From Apophysomyces variabilis (taxonomy: Eukaryota; Mucoromycota; Mucoromycetes; Mucorales; Mucoraceae), in the NCBI GenBank assembly GCA_002749535.1, contig MZZL01000398.1, forward strand, positions 631,513 to 695,512: a stretch of 64,000 nucleotides of DNA, in the 5' to 3' direction. Under the pieces are notes generated by a model that was not told the DNA's origin, did not search any database, and saw nothing but the letters and a program-made list of their open reading frames with translations. Position numbers and translations under genes: made by a program. Positions within the stretch are counted from its first letter, which is position 1, and each line of letters begins with the position of its first letter. Shown one piece after another: positions 47,636 to 59,818 of this stretch.

Positions 47636-49461
47636 ATGTCACACGGTGTCGACAATCTTCAACTTCCGTTTAACAACTACGTCCCTTTCGAAGAAACAGA
47701 TAATACAAAACGCAAGAAAATAACGAGAGCCTGTTTACATTGTCAGAAAGTAAGTCAAACATACCCTAACATGACAAACCGATCTCACCGTTTGTCTCAT
47801 GGTCCAAAAAAGGCCCATCTTACCTGTGACGATTGTAAGTCAAACTCCTTTACATTAAACTTCATTAAACCCCACACTCAACAGCCCGACCTTGTCAACG
47901 TTGCATCAAACGAGATTTAGCAACTACCTGTGTTGACGCTACTCGAAAAAAAGCTAAATATCTACAAGATATCGACACATCCCAAGACAGTAAGTCTTCT
48001 TCATCCCACCTCTGCTTGGTTGACTTATGACCCGCATCATTCTCATAGTCTTCTCACTACAAAATATATCACCCTATACAACCACACCTAGTCAGACCAA
48101 CCACATGAGTAAAAATCTAACCTCAACACGACAAAAAAATGCACTGACTGAGAACAAATTATCTACAGGTTCCGATTTAGTCGACACATCGCAACTTTTC
48201 AACTTCTCGTTGACGGACCTCGGATTCGGCTCAGAAACAGCCGGTCTCGAATATGGATTTATTGGAAATATGTTGCAGAATCCTCTTGATCTATCTACCG
48301 CTGTAACGTCAGCTGCTGCTGTTGCGTCAACGCAGGATACAGCAGCTATTCATTTAGCAAATGCAACCTCGGGCGGTCAACAGATGAATCTGACACCAAC
48401 TTCGTCTACATTTCAGGATGCTGTCAACGAAACAGCAAACGCTATGGATGGACTCGGTTTGTTCGGACTTAGTTCATTTACGGCGCCACAATCCTTGCAG
48501 ACAACCGCGCAGCCATTGACACCCGTGATTCCACAGACGACCACCTCAGCACCGGTTAAAAAACAGACACAACAGATGTCACCTTTATCATCTACATCGT
48601 CCACTCTAAAACGATCAAGTACGACTTCAGTAAACGCAGGAAGGCGGAGAGGCGTAGCAAATACACCCGAAGAAGCCTACATGAGCGTCCGCCGACCATT
48701 CAATTACGCCGAAGGCTTCCATTATCTGATCCAATATGTCCGAGCCAAGTAAGAACAAAACTGAGATGAAAAACAGGAGAAAACAAAAATCTTTAACCTA
48801 CAATTTTCTAAAGAATGGGAAGAGATGATCTGATGCGAATTAGTCGGGCGCTGGCGCTATTCCGACCTTCATTTCTTGCTCTTATTATGAATTTAACGGA
48901 AGAAGATTTGATATTTATGGAAAAGTGTATTCAGCGGACATTACTAGTAAGGCTGGACCTCATGTTCGTCCGTGTCGCTCATGACTTCTATTCAGGAATA
49001 TGAAAAGCTTATAAGTTTTTCAGGAACTCCGACCGTCGTGTGGAGAAGAACAGGGGAAGTCTGTTTGGTGGGGAAGGAATTTTCCTTGCTGACGCAATGG
49101 ACGAAAGATATGCTGCTAAATAAGAAGACATACATCTACGAGGTAAAGCACACCCACGGTATCCTGTGCTGTACTAAAAACGAAGCTTTTATTGGTTCTA
49201 GCTTATGGATAACCAGTCGGCAGTGGAATATTGGGAGAAATTTTCAACACACGCGTTCGATAATACAGATAAATCGTGCATCTACTCTTGTATTCTGCGA
49301 TCACCACAACAAAAACCTGTACCTTGTACTTTCTGCTTCACTATCAAGCGAGATATCTTTGATTTACCCAGCGTCATCGTAGGCAATGTAAGAACGTACT
49401 AATTCATTGTTAATCACTCACGAGAAACTTTATTCCATAGTTTCTGCCAATACTTAGTTAG
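47636..49461 (+). CDS. ert1: Zn2Cys6-PAS transcription factor of the Ert1/Rds2/AcuK family (gluconeogenesis regulator)
   Basis: Eight exons (47636-47749, 47813-47834, 47885-47989, 48049-48748, 48814-48946, 48996-49142, 49202-49387, 49441-49461) close to 475 residues. The zinc cluster is RACLHCQKAHLTC, then RPCQRCIKR, then TC, followed by DATRKKAKYL, the diagnostic wording of the AcuK/Ert1/Rds2 group. The middle is Thr/Ser/Gln-rich and probably activating. The C-terminal part (FSGTPTVVWRRTGEVCLVG, then YIYELMDNQSAVEYWEKF) is the PAS-like domain of this family. It ends in the conserved VGNFLPILS, with FLPILS from a 21-nt last exon. Known members switch on PCK1, FBP1 and related genes on non-fermentable carbon. 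Targets here are inferred from the family. Confidence 0.93.
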
Positions 49462-49746
49462 CGGCAGATTCTGTTTGTTTTGCTTCCCTTCTTTCTTGCA
49501 TATCTTGTATCTCACATGTTCTTGCCTCTCCTTTATTAAACCTTCCAGGATACCCTCACTGTCGTGAGAGCAACGGATGAGAAAAAAAATTCAGCTGTAA
49601 CCCTCCCTCAACGCACACAGAAAACAACCAAAAAAAAAAGCCGGCTTGATGTATTTCTTTAATACTTCGATTCTTACGTTCTACATAATGTGAGCACAAA
49701 AGACTATTAAAACAAGAATATCCAAAAAATAAAATGAAGAAAAAAC

Positions 49747-50446
49747 TCATGGCAAACTGATTGTGTTGCTTAAAGCACGTTTGCCTTTCTTTTTCCCTTG
49801 TCCTTTCTTTTTCGCTTGGCCTTTCTTATTATTGTGACCATCCGTTATGAGACTCCATTGGATGTCAATTTTCCCAACGATAAAGGCTTCCAGATCAGAG
49901 AAAACGCGCGGTGTAAGATCCAGCGAATCTACAAAAGCATAATTAAATTAGACAAGGGGTAAGTTACTGTATTTAAACTTACTCTTTGCGCAACCGGGGC
50001 AGGCATCAGTAATGGTGCATGTAGTAGATTTCCCTTTATAACGAATGAGGACCTTCTTAAAGCACCATTCACTTTTCGCGTCCTCGTCACCATATTGATG
50101 TAAATTCTATGTCAAGTTAACTAATTCTGTTCTTGTCGTTTTTTAATAGCAAAAAGGTACTTACTAAGGCACAAATGGGGCTGTTATCGTTCTCTCTTGG
50201 TCCACATGAACCTTTGTATGGTATTAGCTTTCGGTAGACAGGTTTATCTTTCGTTTGATTTTTTTCTTTTTTACCAATGGGTCCTCCTTCCTTTACTGGA
50301 TGAAAAAATGTGGCTTTCCCGGAGAAAATCTTTCCTGTAACCGCTTCGACCAAACCGTTAACGTCGGCTTTGATATTGCCATCTATTACAGAAGCCGAAG
50401 TTGTGAGACTGAAACAAGCAAAGACGGCAAGAAGGGATAAGCGCAT
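49747..50446 (-). CDS. Secreted RlpA-like (double-psi beta-barrel) protein with lysine-rich tail
   Basis: Exons 49747-49928, 49983-50106 and 50165-50446 close to 195 residues. A signal peptide (MRLSLLAVFACFSLTTSA) starts the protein. A domain of about 110 residues follows with the double-psi barrel landmarks GKATFFHP, SCGPRENDNSPICAL, TTCTITDACPGC and SLDLTPRVF, as in expansins, barwins and RlpA-like fungal secreted proteins. The Asp in TDACPGC corresponds to the polar residue conserved in the active groove of expansin-type domains. The C-terminus is a run of Lys/Gly/Gln (KKKGQGKKKGK) that could bind acidic wall polymers. The role is likely binding or loosening of the cell wall. A TATA box stands 61-66 bp before the ATG. 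Longer in-frame starts upstream would bury the signal peptide. Confidence 0.85.
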
Positions 50447-50506
50447 AATGATGTATATGGGAGAAGAAAGGACAGTACCGCGGGTGGCCACACGCGGCAT
50501 GTGTTT

Positions 50507-50512
50507 TTTATA
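50507..50512 (-). promoter_or_regulatory. TATA box of the RlpA-like gene
   Basis: TATAAA on the minus strand, 61-66 bp before the ATG at 50446. Confidence 0.5.
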
Positions 50513-52127
50513 CTAGATGACGGAAGGAGCTTCAAAGAAAATCAGGGATGTAAGGGGAAATGTTTCCTTGATATAAACCAACCATCTCTTTCAGGGGAAG
50601 TAATTAGGGGGACAAAGAGTGAGGATAACATTATATAGAAAACTAAACGAGGCTCACAGACTTGTGGTGGTGGAAGAGAACGTATCCTTAACGCAATTCA
50701 TCTCGTTCTTTTAGTTCATCGTTCAGACTGTGTTAGCTGACACTTTCTATTCATTCTACCATAATCTATGCATGTACATATATATTGATGCAAGTTGTGA
50801 AGGCTTGATACGGGTCCAGGTTTGCATGTCCTTGTCGTCCCCATGACAAACAAAAAGCCTCCGAATGGGCGAGGGATATCGACCGTTTTAAATAAGAAAC
50901 TTGATTCTGAACGACGAAAAAGAATTCGCCGATGCAGTTGCATGCAGATTTGATTAAAGCATGTTTCCGAAGGGGAAAGTATTTCTTACCCAATTATTGG
51001 TTTTTCAAACTAAGTTAACACGACCTTGCCATAAAAGAAAACCCAACTTCCAGTTCATTTTGGGCAGTATCCATAACATACGATCTGTTTACTGTTAGTA
51101 AGATAGAATTTTAGAGGCAAAAAAAAGAAGCTTTGAATCGTATTGCGATTATATCTGGAGGATTAGGAGTGTATGCTTGTGTTATTTTATAACCAGGATT
51201 TGGTTAGGTTAATGCTCTTTTTTATTGCAGGTATTCAGGATAAATCAAGCTTCAAACAAACTAAAAGCCGTTTGCACATATCCATTTCTGATATCATACG
51301 ACGTTTTGGATCGACTTTTTTTCTCCACATTGTATTCGACCCATTTAAAATTCTATCGTGCCAAAATCATTCCCGCCATCACCATGGTATCATCTGATGT
51401 ACTTCTGCCACATTTCTGAATATTTTTTCCCTGCAAGCAAACTGCAGCTTATTTAGAAAAAAAAAGAAAAGAAGAATATCAAAAAAAGAGAGATGCATTT
51501 AAAAAGAGAGAAAGAGAGCGAAAAAAGGAGCTAGAAGTTGCGGCAATGGCAAGAAACAGCTGCATGCGTCATTTGGACATCCATGTCCGTCAATTCAGTA
51601 TCCGATCATCCGATGTTCAGTGCAACCACCCCACGGTCTGATAGAGGAAACAGATAAATATTTGCAAAACTTTACTCCAAGGAAAAGCAATTTGAGGAAT
51701 TTCGTTATCAAACAAAACTGATACAACACCTCGGAAAGTCGTCCGAAGAAAAAGCTTACAGAGCTAGTAACAAATGGTCCAAAATTTCTTTGTTTCATTT
51801 CGTATCTAAAAAACCGCGTGATTTCCACTTAGGATTCGAAAACGACGGCTTGCCTCCGATCGTCCACTTTTTAAGTGTAAAATCTCATCGAACGATTTAT
51901 CAAAAACAAATGGATATTAGAACAAAGTTAGTCTCTAATGACGAATAGGCTGTGCAAAAAGAAAAAGAAAAGAATAACGTTCGTTCTTGTGCCTTGCACC
52001 AAAAAGAAGCTTGCAATGCACGGCCTTTTGTGGGTAGGTCACACAAGACCATGTGGCGTGAGTCAACCTTTTTGTTTCCTCTCGGTTTTGTGAATGAGAA
52101 AAAAAAAGGATGATTTTCTCCTTATTC
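50513..52127. other. Intergenic region with coding-like remains
   Basis: No intact gene. From about 51430 to 51950 the plus strand shows protein-like text: a Lys/Glu/Arg-rich helix near 51455-51550 and a 98-codon stretch at about 51655-51949 (with SNKWSKISLFHFVSKKPRDF). No start, domain or clean splice sites fit, so I regard it as the remains of a dead gene or element. Confidence 0.35.
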
Positions 52128-52134
52128 TATAAAA
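52128..52134 (+). promoter_or_regulatory. TATA box of the 71-residue protein gene
   Basis: TATAAAA about 101 bp before the ATG at 52235, with a CT-rich leader between. Confidence 0.45.
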
Positions 52135-52234
52135 CTGTCCAGCAATTCCCATCTTCCTTGTCTCCAGAGTGCTATCTTTCCTCCGCTTTATCTTTTCGCT
52201 TTATACACATCCCCCCCATAAAGAAAAACACAAA

Positions 52235-52450
52235 ATGGACTCTACACAAATCTGCTGGCCTACATCTGCAGCTCATTTTGAGCCAATCATTCCATCGCCC
52301 TCTATTAGTCTATCTCAATTATCACCACGCTACATCGACAGGTGTGTCAAGTCCAATCCACGTCAAGTTCTAAAAATTGACATCCTGGGTGATATGGTCG
52401 AACTACCCGTCTATGCCTTACGTCGACGCAATGCTCTGGCCCACATATAA
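52235..52450 (+). CDS. Small uncharacterised 71-residue protein
   Basis: An intronless frame with a strong ATG context (AAAATGG), a TATA box and a CT-rich leader, which together support expression. The first 28 residues are Ser/Pro-rich. The rest (LSQLSPRYIDRCVKSNPRQV, then ILGDMVELPVYALRRRN) is basic and may form two helices. I do not recognise the family. The LSPRxI wording also occurs in the protein at 22942. No signal peptide or membrane helix is present. Confidence 0.45.
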   Translation: MDSTQICWPTSAAHFEPIIPSPSISLSQLSPRYIDRCVKSNPRQVLKIDILGDMVELPVYALRRRNALAHI

Positions 52451-53923
52451 ACTAGAACTCAAACAAAATTATAACTATCATTATTGCTGCACTATTGGTT
52501 TATCTTTCTTTTCTTCTTACCTGTACATATCTTTGTAAATAAAACATAGTTACATAATTATTAACAAACATGGTGATGATGCAAAAAGAGCGTTGACAAC
52601 CTTCATATATCACATTGTTGCCAAGCTTAAGAATAACCATAACAATGGCATAGTGCGATGAGAAATTTTCTCGAGGAATGATAACGAGATGCGAAAGGGA
52701 CGTGTGCATCCGTACGTCCGTATACGCGTCTGATTGGGTTTTTCTTTTCCATCATGCTCTGGTGTCTGAAGCACTACAACAAAATAGTGATTGTTAGAAA
52801 CGTCTAAAACATCAATAGCGTTTTTGGTGTGCAAGCAATGGTAATACCCATAAAGCATTTTACCAAGGGACATGTTAAAGAACGAGCAAACAATCTTCGG
52901 GAAGGCAATCATTTCTCATCCGTTTACTGATTCTCATGTATTTTACTGCATACAGCTCACATTCTCTCTTCCAAGTAACATTGTTAGCAGAAAATTCGTA
53001 TTCCTTAGCAATTGTTGATACCTTATTCAGTTTGTTAAGCCCATTGATCGCTCAAGTATCTTCAGTGTTCCTTGGATTGGTCCTGTTTTTGAAAACGGCT
53101 GTTTCCTCTATCACAATTCTTTATTAGCAAGCATGCCAGGTTTGTGTACCACAAGTGTAATTTACCAATGCTCGAGCGTTGAACTTGCCAAAACGTATCC
53201 ACTCCGGCACCCCAGAAAGAATAAAACGTATGAAATGAACATCAGTGCACAGCTCTTTCACTTCTGCAGACCATGATAGTCTGCTTGTTAATGCAATCAC
53301 CCATTTTGCAGCCTATAAAAAATACAGTATAAATGTACTAACTATCTAAGGATAAATGTGCTTTTTTTTACGAAGGATAATCCATTAGATTTAGCACGGC
53401 GTCTTGCAGAAAGTTATGCACAGCAATGGTGCGTGGCAATGTGCCTTTTATTCCCAGACTCCAGCCAACCATGCTATTTAATAACTCATGCCAGGTTCTA
53501 CTTATCCAGTTAACAGTATCAAGTAGTTGGCTTAAATATCTAGCAGTTCCTCTCAATTTTGAGGCAATCGTAATCGGAGTGTCAAATGGGAGTTTTGGTT
53601 ACATCTTCCAAGAGTTTGACCCAGCAGTAGAAGCCTACTTTTTGGTTTTTGGTTACCATGACTGATTCAAATTACAAGTGGCCATCCAATTTCTTCGATG
53701 TATTAAAGTGAGCAAGCGATCTCATACTTATTTTGAGTTGATCCTTACAGTAGCGAAACGTTAATTGCAATCCTTTGAATTATTCTCATAACAATAAAAA
53801 CAAAAAGCTGTAGCTCATCCCCTACAAACAAAACGAATGCATCCAGTGAGGAAAAAGTAGTATCCAAGGCAAGCTATATATCAGCACGTACTAAAGCACG
53901 CGACGCTCAAACATGTCTTTTCT
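52451..53923. other. Intergenic region with minus-strand coding-like stretches
   Basis: No complete gene can be built. The best coding-like piece is listed at 53166. Weaker pieces on the same strand lie at 53368-53570 and 52610-52912. Confidence 0.4.
53166..53312 (-). CDS. Probable internal exon of an unassembled or dead gene
   Basis: A 147-nt stretch bounded by a good acceptor (TTTTTATAG) and donor (GTAAAT), open over its whole length, encoding 49 residues with globular composition (AAKWVIALTSRLSWSAEVKE, then FIRFILSGVPEWIRFGKF). An upstream piece ending at about 53373 (RRAKSNGLSF) joins it in phase. I could not find a matching start or end, and no family is recognised. It may be part of a gene relic. 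Confidence 0.3.
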
Positions 53924-55675
53924 ATGCAGTTGTTCGATCAGCCCTCTTTGGAACCCATGACGAGCACATCAGCGCATACCCCGTCATTCTTTCTACCATC
54001 ATCAACCTCAAGTGACATTGATCTTTACAATCTTACCAGCGATGTTGCCGAATTAACAGAAGATCTATCTAATGTGCATGTCCTTGATGACGATTACATT
54101 GACACGGCCCCCCCTTCTTCTAACATCAACTCATACCCCTGGCTGGAGAATGGTCAAACGGCATGGTACGGTGCACCAGTGAAAAACATTTGGAAGGAAA
54201 CCCCGTCAACATCACAGTGGGAACGTTTCGAACCTTATTCCCGGGTTGACGAAAGTGAGTTTGACCCCACATTGCAATATTATCGTGGCTCGTTGCTGGA
54301 CAACGAAACCTTAAGGGATATGCATCTTCTATCGCTTTCTGTCACGAATCCATCCTACGAAGAAACGCAAGCTGAAAACGTAGGGGAGGATATGACCGCA
54401 CTGCAGATGCTGCAATTGATCTGCACAGATCAAAGTGATACCGATCTGGAGGAGGCATTGGCCAGGAACGACTATGATCTGGATCGCACGATTGAGGAAT
54501 TAACACGAAAAAACGAGCCAAAAGCTGAGACAAAAACTGATGAAGGAACAGAGAAAAAGCGACAGGTATGCCGTCACTATCTTGCAGGAGAATGCTATCG
54601 CAAAGATTGTTGGTTTGCACATGATCTGGAGATCAAAGTATGCAAATTTTGGTAAGTCCAGCGCTGTTATCCCACTGTAAGCAGGTATCGGTTAATTCTC
54701 CTTGGATTGAATATTGGCTTAGGCTACGGGGTTCTTGTTTTAAGGGAGACCACTGTGAGTTTTCGCACTACATAGATGCTCAAGAAGTGGCGAACAAAAT
54801 CAGCAGCCCGCAAAAGAAATCCGTTGAGCCACCAGTGCAATTCGATGATAAAGACTATCCACAGCTGGGTAATTCACGTAAAAAGCCTGCGCAATTCCCC
54901 GTCGTCTCCGCCGCCAACGCGGAGGATGAATTCCCGTCTCTGGCTTCAGCTGCCAAGGTATCAAAGCCGACACAGCCGGTCATCAACTTTGCTATGGCAG
55001 CGAAGAAAAAGCCTGTGCGATCCGCAAAATCTGAGATGAAAAAGAAGAGCGTTGCCCAGACGAGCTCAGCGGCCTTACAGCGATTAAAGCAACCGGTCCA
55101 GATTCCATGGCTGCAGACAGGCAGCGCATTGAATGCAAGATATTTGGAAGAGGTAGGAATTAAATCGATAGAGCTAATTGCCGTGAAAGGAAAAGAATGA
55201 CTGAAGGCATGTTTTGTAGCGAAAACAAGCGATTGAATATGGTATGCTCCGTAACCGGTTCTTTAAGAAAGCAACAGAGTACTATTTGAAGGGTGATGGA
55301 TCGAAGGCCAGAGCTTATTCGTCTGAAGCCAAGCATTACAATCGATTGATGCAAGAAATGCATGTCAAAGCAAGTCGACGTATCTTTGAGGAACGTAATC
55401 AACGTGAAACCTTTATTGACTTGCATGGATTGCATGTGGATGAAGCGATCGACATACTTCAGGAACAGCTTGATCAGCTTCAAGGGTATAATGGTGTGGT
55501 ATATATTGTGACAGGCACAGGCCATCATTCAGGTGCAAGCGGACTCAGTAAGAAACAAAGTAAGCTGAAACCGAATGTCGAAAATTTTTTGCGGCAGAAC
55601 AATTACCGATTTGCAGAAACGAGTGTTATTGGCGATAAGAAAGGGGGAATCTTTGCTGTTGATCTATCATTATAA
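53924..55675 (+). CDS. CUE - CCCH zinc finger - DUF1771 - Smr domain protein
   Basis: Exons 53924-54651, 54723-55152 and 55220-55675 close to 537 residues. A CUE-like helix bundle at about 155-205 (ALQMLQLICTDQSD, then NDYDLDRTIEELT) should bind ubiquitin. Two CCCH fingers follow: CRHYLAGECYRKDCWFAH and CKFWLRGSCFKGDHCEFSH. A polar linker comes next, then DUF1771 (KATEYYLKGDGSKARAYSSE) and a C-terminal Smr domain with IDLHGLHVDEAI and VTGTGHHSG. Smr domains of this kind cut mRNA; yeast Cue2 and worm NONU-1 cleave messages at stalled ribosomes in no-go decay. A similar role is likely, with the CCCH fingers adding RNA contact. The Asp-Leu-His and TGTGHHS motifs are intact. Confidence 0.9.
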
Positions 55676-57141
55676 TAAAGAAAACAAATTGAAAAAAAAG
55701 ACAGATCGCAATAGTAATAGTAGTAAGAGGAGAAGTGTGCCTTGTTCCTATGAGTTTCACGGGTCGTTTTTCCGATTTAACTCAAATATGTAAGATGACA
55801 TTTTCGTTGGAACCTGATTATTCAAAGGTAGAGGCGATTGAAATTTCTGTAAAGGGCAGAAATCATCGTTCAAGTTCACACTATCCTTCTTTTGACCTGC
55901 ATGTTTCACAGGAACAATTTTTCCCTCCAGTGGGCGTCAATGCAGCCTATGTTTACTAACCTGTCAGGTGATGCACATCAGAGAGATTTTCAATACCTTG
56001 TAAAACAGTTGATTCTATGTGATAGCGATCATCTCTACGTCATTACAATCTTTCTTTTTACTATCTTCTGTCATGTGTACCTTTCTAACAATCATTGACT
56101 GCGCTTGCGATGATACCATGGTATCACGGAATCTTAAAGTTTATTCAATCAAAGAATCCCCTGTTCTTTGAACTACGATAACCATGCCTTGTCCTCACAG
56201 GTTACGTAACTATGGCGATGCAAAGGATGCCCTCGGTAGTTGATAACGTCGATCTTTGGAACTGTCAAAATTCAGCATAATGGGTAAAGCGGGTAATACA
56301 AGATATGCAGGCCTAACTGAACCAAAAGCCGCAACCTGGATAAAAGTCTGCTGTTAGAGGTATTCAAACTAAACAAACAAGTAAAAGCTGTCTATCATTG
56401 CAGGATAAGAGCACACTGTTAAATTGAAGAAGAACTTTCATGAACTTTTGATGGGTTTGAAAAGAACAAGCGCATTCATTTCGCAAAACACGAGGATCCA
56501 TGATTGTATGAGTGGCGAATAAGTGCGGGAATTATTCTTAAATACAGTCGCTTCCGAGCTGTTCGAATCTGACGAAGTAAGAAAAAAGGTTTTGATATTA
56601 TAACTCCGCACCAATCTTATCGTGACGGAAAATGAAAGATAATCTTTTCACGCAACTTTGTGTAAGCTTAAACCCCGTTTTTGGAGGCCCCATGAAAGAA
56701 ATCTTTTCCGTCTTTGGCATATGAATAGATGCCAAAGCCCATGAGTTTAACATTACCTCACCACCATATCACCAATTCAGTATACAAATAATGACCATTT
56801 ACTATGGGCATTTTTAGTGTTTTTAAAGCAGAATATTGAACTGTTGGTAAAATGGTTTTATTAGACTGCTTTAAATTCGTTCGCTGGATTTTAAGGAACG
56901 GAGAAGATCGTGAGTACGGAGAGAGAGAGATGAGAAGATTGAAAGAGAGAGAGGGGAGGGACACAACCCAGGTGGTGAAACTCTATGTCGTCATGCGTCC
57001 CTATTTCGGCCTCCGCAACACAGGCGCACATACTTCCAACTTTCCACTTTTTTTTTTTCTGTGTCCCTTTTTTTGTTTCCTTCTCTTTCTCATTTTATTT
57101 CTCTTTGTTTCTGTTCGCGAAACCCAATTTTTATCCCGATC
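55676..57141. other. Intergenic region
   Basis: No supported gene. The last 130 bp before 57142 form a long T-rich leader of the Con7-type gene. Confidence 0.5.
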
Positions 57142-58156
57142 ATGGCACAACCTTACTACGCAAACTCGCATATTAATGAGGTCAATCTGCTTGCTCGAAG
57201 GCAGCAAAGTGCTCCATATCTTCAACAGCTATTACCTTCTCTGCCACCACTCTCGCAACTGTTGGAACAGCGTACTAAGGATGAAAGCCAAGGCATCCCT
57301 TCTGGTCCAGGTCCGGGGTTGACAACCCAGCCGTTGACCCAGTATCCATCTGTTTATTATAATGAGGCTACTTCCGGAACGACAACGAATGTTACCGCTG
57401 CACCTGTCTCAGTTGTCGATCCTTCCGCTCCTACGGCACCTACTATCTCCAGCTCCATGACAACACCCAGTATCACCACCAACTCGACAACAACGGCGTC
57501 GACCGACACAATGGTTGCACCGGAAATGTTCTCCACCAATCTGATGGACCATAGCTTTGCTCCTATGTTACCGATGGATATCTATGGCACGGATATCGCA
57601 ACAGCCGCCGCCGCCGCCGTGGTGACCGGTGGGTCTGTCCCCGTCACCACTGGATTGATTCCTACGGCTCAGTTGTTGACGGAGGAAGAAATTCATCAAC
57701 ACCGTATACGACATGCTTCTGTCTCAAGTACGTCTTCAGATAAGGTCTATTCCTTTGTGGCCATTCCGGGTACAAATCAAAAGAAAAGGCCACGGAGAAG
57801 ATACGATGAGATCGAACGATTGTATCACTGTAACTGGCCGGGGTGTACAAAGTCTTACGGGACATTGAATCATCTGAATGCACATGTCAGCATGCAAAAA
57901 CATGTATGGTTCACAGGATAAACAATCCAAAAAGATGAGTTCATTGAAACTGATGTATCCATCTGTATAGGGACCTAAACGCCATCCGTCCGAATTCAAA
58001 GAGATGCGCAAAGAATGGCGACGACAGAAAAAGGAGCGGGAAGCAGCCAAGAAAGCTGCGGACGAAATGACTCAAGCATCGATGCAACATGTATATCCAC
58101 CTCAACTGTCATACCATTTGCAACCAACCACTCTATCGTTTAATGGATTTTACTGA
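57142..58156 (+). CDS. con7: Con7-type C2H2 transcription factor
   Basis: Exons 57142-57903 and 57971-58156 close to 315 residues. Residues 1-200 are Ser/Thr/Pro/Gln-rich and probably activating, with a short alanine run. From about residue 210 the text YSFVAIPGTNQKKRPRRRYD, then ERLYHCNWPGCTKSYGTLNH and NAHVSMQKH, is the strongly conserved basic block and single C2H2 finger of Con7-like factors. The intron falls exactly after the finger's last His. The basic helix HPSEFKEMRKEWRRQKKERE follows. In Magnaporthe, Con7 controls conidium shape and wall genes; in other fungi the targets differ. Function here is inferred from the family. Confidence 0.88.
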
Positions 58157-58827
58157 CTGTTGTTCCCCGCGTATCTCTCTCTCTTTCTCTCTCTATCGTT
58201 TTTGTTACTTGTATTATCTCTTTTCTTTTCCGTATTCCTTTTGCATGTACATTGTTTAAACAAACCAAAATAAGAAAAAAAGAGCACTGGTTTGTTCTTT
58301 TTTTTTTCCTTTCTAACTCCTTATTTTCTTTCTTTCAGTTGAGACACACACTCTATGTATTTCTTTTTCCTCCCTTTTTACTCCATATGAGTGGATGTGG
58401 TGTTTGTATCTGTGTGTTATTTTTCATCCATCCCACTTGCTTCTCCTTTTTTGAGACAAACAAAAAAAATCGTGACATAAATAGGATATACCTTTTTATG
58501 TTTTCGTGCGACATGATCTACATTATCTCAGGTTGCACAAAGAACTGGGGACGTTTGGACTAAAAGAACAAATGGATCATAGTAATAAAAAGGATCGACC
58601 GCAACCTAGGAACTAAAAATTCTTAATTCTCCCATTGGCTCATCTGATAGATGGATAAGCCCTTTCTAGCTTTTTTTCCCGCCGTCTGAAGATCCATGTG
58701 AAACTTCTTTGCGATGTTGTAGATCTTAAGGCTAGGCTAACCGAGTTTTGGGGAGTGGACAAACCATCTTATTCTTTATGTCTTGGGTTTTGGCCAGAAA
58801 AAGGAAGAAAAATTTGCTCATTTATTT
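58157..58827. other. Intergenic region between convergent genes
   Basis: 3' flanks of the Con7-type and gankyrin genes, with several T-rich runs. No gene is supported. Confidence 0.5.
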
Positions 58828-59780
58828 TTATTCTTCCATATGTTGTTCCAAGAAACTTCGTGTCGTTGGCTTACATAAAGCGAGCGGTGTTTGACCAGCT
58901 TGATTCAATCGATCCACATCTCCTCCATTCAGGATCAGTTCCAAGGCCACGTCTCCGTGCTGCTCCTCACAAGCCAAATGAAGAGGAGTATTGCCTTCAT
59001 TATCTCTAGAGTTTACCCGAGCCTTGGCATCCAACAAAAGTTTAACAAATGCCTTGTGTCCTTGAGCAGCAGCTCGGTGCCTATACAAAGAAAAAAAGAA
59101 TCGAATCTTTTTGAGACTTTTTTTTTGTGCGCTTGGTTTGATTATTTACATCGGTGTCTGTTGGATTTGATTGACTAAATTCAATTCTACATGATGATCT
59201 ATCAACATCTTGCCGATCTATATATATAAAAAAAATGAATCATTCAATCAATGGTTGTACTGTTTCCGATGAATAAGAACCAGACCTCTAACCTATTTTT
59301 GGAGGCCGCATAATGGCTAAATAGTAGGGTTTAGTTTCCGTAAAAATAAGACGAGCCAAAGACGTAGAAGAATAGAAAGAAGCCGTTTTCTTACAGAGCT
59401 GTCTGTCCACTTTCATTTTGCACAGACGTATCAGCACCATGGTCGAGTAGAGTTTGAACGACAGGAGTATGACCCGCAGAAACTGAAAAGAAAAAAGGAG
59501 GGGGTTTCCTCGTTCAATAAAGGGAATCACAGAGTTGGGGGGAGATGAGTGTCTGTGTTACCTGCAATCAGCAAAGGAGTCCAACCCGACTTTTTATTAT
59601 TGTTATCAAAGAAACGCGTTAAAGTGAAGGAAAACAACCATGTTCTGCGTCTTACTTCATCCCGCTCATTTACTTGCGCAAAGTTTTCCAACAAATAAGC
59701 GACTAATTCTTGATGGCCTCCTGATGCTGCCCAATGTAAAGCAGTGCGGCCATCCTAATCGCAGTTCAGCAAAGCCGTTG

Positions 59781-59818
<38 letters not shown>

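Noticed and set aside
59218..59285. Apparent one-base frame error in gankyrin
   Set aside because: The weak donor GTCTGG after the Leu-Glu codons closes the frame and gives ASKNRLEIGKML, which matches the family.
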